Source: Bacteroidetes bacterium UBA6063 (GTDB lineage: Bacteria; Bacteroidota; Bacteroidia; NS11-12g; UBA9320). From it: 18,298 nt of DNA. The stretch's first letter is position 1. Each line of letters opens with the position of its first letter. A program made the position numbers and the translations under genes. The notes beneath the pieces were generated by a model that was given only the letters and a program-made list of their open reading frames with translations, did no database searches and was not told where the DNA came from. Location of the stretch: contig DIYD01000149.1 of NCBI GenBank assembly GCA_002428905.1, positions 1-18,298 on the forward strand. Direction: 5' to 3'. Below, in pieces: positions 16,233 to 18,298 of this stretch.

Positions 16233-16879
16233 AAGTGTTGCAGGAACAATTGTATCGATGTCTGGCTGGTGAGCTTTCTATCAGCCAGTTCGAAACCTGG
16301 TTGTATGCTCAGGACGACTTAATGGCAGAAGTGGTGCGTCCGGGTTTCATGTTGGATCTGGTTTCGTTGGATTACCGTAAAAGATCTATTCAAGAAGACC
16401 TTAGGTCTCTTGTAGTAAATCGATTTGGAAACGAAGACTATCTGCTTGGAATGACGTATTGGCTTTGCAAGGCTTTGATGAACTCAATGTCGGTAAGTCA
16501 GGTTATCAGTTCAATCGATAGGATGAAGTCGGTATTCAAATACGATCTGGAATACGGGCTATACAGGCAGTTTTATTACTATGACGATGTTTTTGATCTA
16601 AGTTTATATTCCAGAGCGATTGACGTGAAAGAGAACATCATTGAAATAAAACGTCTCGCTTCCAGTGTGATTCGGATTACGGACCATTCAAAACTTGAGC
16701 AAAAGATCCAAATGTTGGAAGAAGGTATAGAATTCGAAGGGGAGGATCTGGGATCCAAGGTTGAGGTCGATTGGGAACGATTTGATTTCGGGGACTATAC
16801 TAGCTCAACTAAGAAACAACCGTTTTCTGAATCAGAAGTATCGATAAAACGTAAAAAATGGTATGTGTTCTGGAATTGA
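16229..16879 (+). CDS. Unknown 216-aa protein coupled to rtcB
   Basis: I do not recognise this family. The ATG at 16229 overlaps the rtcB TGA (ATGA) and is preferred over the upstream in-frame ATG at 16208. The N-terminus (LYRCLAGELSISQFETWLYAQDDL, then LVSLDY) resembles a short helical opening seen in several immunity-like and hypothetical bacterial proteins of the pattern GE-x-S-x-x-x-FE-x-W-x; this is resemblance only. The middle is helical with many aromatic residues (YRQFYYYDDVFDLSLYSRAI, about 112-131). The C-terminus is charged and probably flexible. No signal peptide or membrane helix is present. Coupling to rtcB suggests a role in RNA repair or protection from an RNase, but no catalytic motif supports a specific function. 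Confidence 0.7.
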   Translation: MKVLQEQLYRCLAGELSISQFETWLYAQDDLMAEVVRPGFMLDLVSLDYRKRSIQEDLRSLVVNRFGNEDYLLGMTYWLCKALMNSMSVSQVISSIDRMKSVFKYDLEYGLYRQFYYYDDVFDLSLYSRAIDVKENIIEIKRLASSVIRITDHSKLEQKIQMLEEGIEFEGEDLGSKVEVDWERFDFGDYTSSTKKQPFSESEVSIKRKKWYVFWN

Positions 16880-16905
16880 GATTTGTTTCGCGCATTTTTG
16901 TATCC

Positions 16906-17007
16906 ATGATTTGGAGAAATAAAATTCAAATGCCGAAAGGTGAGACGATAGCGAACGGTTTAAACGACTTTTCGCTTTGGACGAAGACCTTTTATGATTT
17001 ATTATGA
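16906..17007 (+). CDS. Small ORF, 33 aa, doubtful
   Basis: An ATG at 16906 opens a 33-codon frame (start MIWRNKIQ, end YDLL) that ends at 17007, 27 bp before a strong terminator hairpin. A second in-frame ATG is at 16930. It lies 26 bp after the stop of the 216-aa gene, so it could be the third gene of the rtcB operon. The peptide is basic at the N-terminus and has no recognisable motif. No good ribosome site is visible, as is usual in this phylum. It may equally be untranslated 3' leader. Confidence 0.3.
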   Translation: MIWRNKIQMPKGETIANGLNDFSLWTKTFYDLL

Positions 17008-17034
17008 AGAACAACAATGTGAATAATAATTATA

Positions 17035-17065
17035 AAAGCGTCTTACAGGGTAAGACGCTTTTTTT
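17035..17065 (+). terminator. Strong intrinsic terminator of the rtcB operon
   Basis: A 12-bp perfect stem (17035-17046 AAAGCGTCTTAC with 17050-17061 GTAAGACGCTTT) with a 3-nt loop is followed by T residues to 17065. It separates the rtcB operon from the small transcript and tRNA array downstream. Confidence 0.92.
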
Positions 17066-17159
17066 ATGTGCAAGCTTTTGAAAAATAAGGTGGTTTAAAA
17101 CATAACGATTGAAGTTACGACAACCAATTGAGAGACAGGCAATTGCAAAATGCGTAAAA

Positions 17160-17175
17160 CTCGTTTATAAACGAG
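17160..17175. repeat. Perfect 16-bp palindrome
   Basis: CTCGTTTATAAACGAG is self-complementary over all 16 bases. It lies in the gene-free stretch 17066-17240, 65 bp upstream of the -33 candidate of the next transcript. It may be a protein-binding site. The rest of this AT-rich stretch holds only a pair of CAATTG boxes and nothing else I can recognise. Confidence 0.5.
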
Positions 17176-17240
17176 GTGGAATTGTATTGTCCAAAAACTA
17201 CATAACTGACTGATAATCAATAAAATAAATTATTTTTTTC

Positions 17241-17271
17241 TTGCATAATTAAAATACGTGTTAGATATTTG
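17241..17271 (+). promoter_or_regulatory. Candidate promoter of a small transcript
   Basis: TTG (17241-17243) and GATATTTG (17264-17271, 7 of 8 to TAnnTTTG) are 20 bp apart, the right -33/-7 spacing. The region upstream is strongly AT-rich (poly-T and TAAAATAAATTA). Transcription would begin near 17277, about 30 nt before the ATG at 17307. Confidence 0.5.
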
Positions 17272-17306
17272 CCCTGTTCAAAAATCAAACCACATGTACT
17301 AAAGAA

Positions 17307-17426
17307 ATGGAAACAAGAACATACATATTAAGTGAGCAAAACTGGCAGAATATGAGTCCGAAATCGATTCGTAGTATTGACCTCTTTGCGCGTAAGAATA
17401 AGCTTAGGAGTATGCAGATCTTTTAG
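17307..17426 (+). CDS. Candidate 39-aa small protein
   Basis: The 39-codon frame starts METRTYIL and ends RSMQIF. It has a promoter candidate about 36 bp upstream and a terminator 24 bp downstream, making a complete transcription unit of roughly 200 nt. The C-terminal half is basic (Arg, Lys) with alternating hydrophobic residues; there is no signal peptide. I do not recognise it. It might be a true small protein or a structured RNA whose frame is chance; the overall layout (promoter, start, short frame, terminator) favours an expressed gene. Confidence 0.5.
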   Translation: METRTYILSEQNWQNMSPKSIRSIDLFARKNKLRSMQIF

Positions 17427-17450
17427 TTGGTGTATCGCCAATGAAATAGA

Positions 17451-17480
17451 AAAGCATCTCCATAAAGAGATGCTTTTTTT
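17451..17480 (+). terminator. Intrinsic terminator of the small transcript
   Basis: A 10-bp stem AAAGCATCTC/GAGATGCTTT (17451-17460 with 17467-17476), loop CATAAA, is followed by T to 17480. Its position 24 bp after the 39-aa frame supports a discrete transcript. Confidence 0.9.
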
Positions 17481-17544
17481 ATGCTGTTTTTTCAGACTCG
17501 AAAATGGGCTGTTGAGGGAATGTTCAACCGCCTGTTATTCGACT

Positions 17545-17562
17545 AAAAGGTATTCACCTTTT
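17545..17562. repeat. Hairpin AAAAGGT/ACCTTTT
   Basis: Seven-base arms enclose the loop ATTC, and TTTTT follows eight bases downstream. It might be a weak terminator or part of the tRNA leader. Confidence 0.35.
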
Positions 17563-17571
17563 CTACTTTTT

Positions 17572-17633
17572 GCACCAGTACAAGGCAGTGCGGTCAACTG
17601 TCTCTTGGACGCGTCATGCCTTGTTTTTGGTGC
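17572..17633. repeat. 62-nt interrupted palindrome before the tRNA array
   Basis: GCACCA (17572-17577) pairs with TGGTGC (17628-17633) and CAAGGCA (17581-17587) with TGCCTTG (17617-17623). A third imperfect helix lies inside (GC-GTCAA with TT-GAC-GC). It ends 6 bp before the first tRNA. It may be a structured leader, a processing signal or a recombination site. No integron-type GTTRRRY core is seen at its ends. Confidence 0.6.
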
Positions 17634-17639
17634 CTTTAT

Positions 17640-17715
17640 TGAGGTATAGCTCAGCTGGTAGAGCACCGTGCTTTTAACTCGGGAGTCTTGGGTTCGATCC
17701 CCAATGCCTCAACCA
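17640..17715 (+). tRNA. tRNA-Lys (TTT), CCA encoded
   Basis: A full cloverleaf: acceptor TGAGGTA/TGCCTCA (T1-A72, one wobble), D arm GCTC/GAGC, anticodon loop CTTTTAA (anticodon 17673-17675), and T arm TTGGG-TTCGATC-CCCAA. The anticodon stem has one T-T mismatch. A73 is followed by encoded CCA (17713-17715); only this first unit has it. It leads the array and fits lysine by U34-U36 and A73. Body similarity to the Arg, Ile, Met and Asn units is high. Confidence 0.85.
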
Positions 17716-17718
17716 CAT

Positions 17719-17790
17719 TGCTCTGTGGTGTAATTGGTAACACGTGAGATTCCAACCCTCAAGAAGTGGGTTCGATCCCTACCAGAGTAG
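17719..17790 (+). tRNA. tRNA with CCA (Trp) anticodon on a Gln-like body
   Basis: Acceptor TGCTCTG/CAGAGTA, D arm GTGT-AATTGGTA-ACAC, and T arm GTGGG-TTCGATC-CCTAC fold well; the discriminator is G73. U1-A72 and the GGTGTAATTGG.AACAC D region are hallmarks of Bacteroidota tRNA-Gln, but the anticodon loop reads TTCCAAC (anticodon CCA, 17752-17754), the tryptophan anticodon. The anticodon stem TGAGA/CCTCA has an A-C closing mismatch. It begins 4 bp after the first unit and is the only visible unit with a different body. Confidence 0.7.
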
Positions 17791-17795
17791 CAAGA

Positions 17796-17867
17796 TGAGA
17801 CATAGCTCAATGGATAGAGCACCGGGTTTCTACCCCGTTGATTTAGGTTCGAGTCCTAATGTCTCAA
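17796..17867 (+). tRNA. tRNA-Arg (TCT)
   Basis: A cloverleaf with a perfect 7-bp acceptor TGAGACA/TGTCTCA, D arm GCTC-AATGGATA-GAGC (GGATA as in many Arg tRNAs), anticodon loop TTTCTAC (anticodon 17829-17831), and T arm TTAGG-TTCGAGT-CCTAA. A73; no encoded CCA. One mismatch at the outer anticodon stem (27-43). The variable loop has four nucleotides. Confidence 0.82.
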
Positions 17868-17906
17868 CACGATTACGCGCAACACGGAATGTAGTGCACG
17901 GAATAA

Positions 17907-17978
17907 CGAGACATAGCTCAACGGATAGAGTACCGGGTTTCGACCCCGTTGGTTTGGGTTCGAATCCCAATGTCTCGT
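17907..17978 (+). tRNA. tRNA-Arg (TCG)
   Basis: It is nearly identical to the preceding Arg unit, with acceptor CGAGACA/TGTCTCG (compensating change to C1-G72), anticodon loop TTTCGAC (anticodon 17940-17942), and T arm TTGGG-TTCGAAT-CCCAA. The discriminator is T73, unusual for arginine tRNAs, and the array partners have A73. The spacer before it carries the direct repeat CACGGAAT. Confidence 0.8.
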
Positions 17979-18010
17979 CAGAACGAAACAGGTATGTAAA
18001 AGCCTGATAT

Positions 18011-18083
18011 TGAGACATAACTCAGTGGTTAGAGTACCGAGCTGATACCTCGGAAGCCTTAGGTTCGAATCCTAATGTCTCAA
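18011..18083 (+). tRNA. tRNA-Ile (GAT)
   Basis: Acceptor TGAGACA/TGTCTCA, D arm ACTC-AGTGGTTA-GAGT, anticodon stem CCGAG/CTCGG with loop CTGATAC (anticodon 18044-18046), T arm TTAGG-TTCGAAT-CCTAA, A73. All stems pair. The body is that of the array, not of the usual rRNA-operon tRNA-Ile with its GGG-start acceptor. Confidence 0.82.
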
Positions 18084-18126
18084 CAAATAAACCGTGGTGG
18101 TCTGCACGAAGAGGACTGCCAAATAC

Positions 18127-18199
18127 CGAGACATAGCTCAGAGGTCAGAGCACCGGGCTCATAACCCGGGGGGCTTGGGTTCGAATCCCAATGTCTCAA
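18127..18199 (+). tRNA. tRNA-Met (CAT), initiator-like features
   Basis: Acceptor CGAGACA/TGTCTCA leaves C1 opposite A72, an unpaired first position as in initiator tRNA. Anticodon stem CCGGG/CCCGG with loop CTCATAA (anticodon 18160-18162) contains three G-C pairs next to the loop, also an initiator mark. The D arm (GCTC/GAGC) and the T loop TTCGAAT instead match the other array units. It may be elongator Met, initiator or, with lysidine, Ile. A73, no encoded CCA. Confidence 0.75.
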
Positions 18200-18208
18200 C
18201 TAAATAGA

Positions 18209-18234
18209 CGCGGTCTGTTAAATACGGATCCGCG
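18209..18234. repeat. Spacer hairpin between tRNA units
   Basis: CGCGGTCTGT (18209-18218) pairs with ACGGA plus CCGCG (18224-18234, one bulged T), loop TAAAT, in the spacer between the Met and Asn units. It may help tRNA processing. Weaker hairpins can be drawn in the other spacers. Confidence 0.45.
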
Positions 18235-18240
18235 AGATAC

Positions 18241-18298
18241 TGAGATATAGCTTAGTGGCTAGAGCATCGGGCTGTTAACCCGGGGGGCTTGGGTTCGA
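18241..18298 (+). tRNA. tRNA-Asn (GTT), cut by window edge
   Basis: The 5' part is visible: acceptor strand TGAGATA, D arm GCTT-AGTGGCTA-GAGC, anticodon stem TCGGG/CCCGG with loop CTGTTAA (anticodon 18274-18276), variable GGGGC, then the T arm begins TTGGG-TTCGA. The anticodon stem and everything after it match the Met unit. The array clearly continues beyond the window. Confidence 0.75.

Noticed and set aside
16951..16975. GCGAACGGTT resembling the LytTR-like repeat
   Set aside because: Only a partial match to one unit, with no second unit 21 bp away.
17028..17090. Short frame starting ATGAAGAACAAC after the 33-aa ORF
   Set aside because: It reads straight through the terminator stem and T run.
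17622..17629. TGTTTTTG as -7 of the tRNA array promoter
   Set aside because: Second base mismatched and the nearest TTG is only 14 bp upstream, so the array promoter remains unresolved.
17572..17633. Integron attC site
   Set aside because: The palindrome lacks the expected GTTRRRY and RYYYAAC ends, and no integrase gene is in the window.
17377..17649. 90-codon plus-strand frame
   Set aside because: It crosses a strong terminator (17451-17480), the long palindrome and the first tRNA; composition is not protein-like.
17744..18018. Overlapping frames on both strands with repeated peptide segments
   Set aside because: They are translations of tandem tRNA genes; the peptide repeats come from the shared tRNA bodies.

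Overview
The window looks like chromosomal DNA from a member of the Bacteroidota. Several proteins end in type IX secretion (Por/T9SS type A) sorting domains. Promoter candidates carry the TAnnTTTG -7 element of that phylum. Clear Shine-Dalgarno sequences are rare. The regulators (TPR histidine kinase with HisKA_2 core, LytTR response regulator) are typical of the group. Genus and species cannot be told from the sequence alone.

Layout. (1) 1-2445: an 8-bp tandem repeat, then two tightly spaced genes for secreted proteins of unknown function, closed by a terminator. (2) 2448-7630, minus strand: a four-gene operon encoding a TetR-type regulator, an ABC transporter half-protein, an HlyD-like adaptor and a TolC-like outer-membrane channel. 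The ABC ATPase keeps Walker A but has changed residues in all the other catalytic motifs. (3) 7625-8872: a two-CBS-domain protein and a small lipoprotein, facing away from each other. (4) 8871-13665, minus strand: a two-component system (TPR/HisKA_2 kinase plus LytTR regulator) lies between an orphan, start-less T9SS sorting domain and an intact T9SS-secreted protein. Upstream of both T9SS reading frames lie 9-bp direct repeats with a period of exactly 21 bp, the architecture recognised by LytTR regulators. I infer that the neighbouring regulator controls them. (5) 13751-16879: a WYL-domain regulator diverges from an RtcB RNA ligase gene, with a near-perfect 9-5-9 inverted repeat between them. 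The rtcB stop overlaps the start of an unrecognised 216-aa gene (ATGA). (6) 16880-17640: two short candidate ORFs and two strong intrinsic terminators; the second ORF also has a promoter candidate. A 62-nt imperfect palindrome follows. (7) 17640-18298: a tRNA array that runs off the window.

The tRNA array is the most unusual part. Seven tRNA genes are visible: Lys(TTT), a CCA anticodon on a Gln-like body, Arg(TCT), Arg(TCG), Ile(GAT), Met(CAT) and a partial Asn(GTT). All but the second share almost the same acceptor stem (TGAGACA/TGTCTCA), 5' half and T arm, and differ mainly at the anticodon. This points to duplication of one tRNA followed by anticodon diversification. Its position 0.8 kb downstream of an RNA-repair ligase under an apparent WYL switch suggests a tRNA damage-and-replacement island. 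That functional link is inference; the structures themselves are directly visible.
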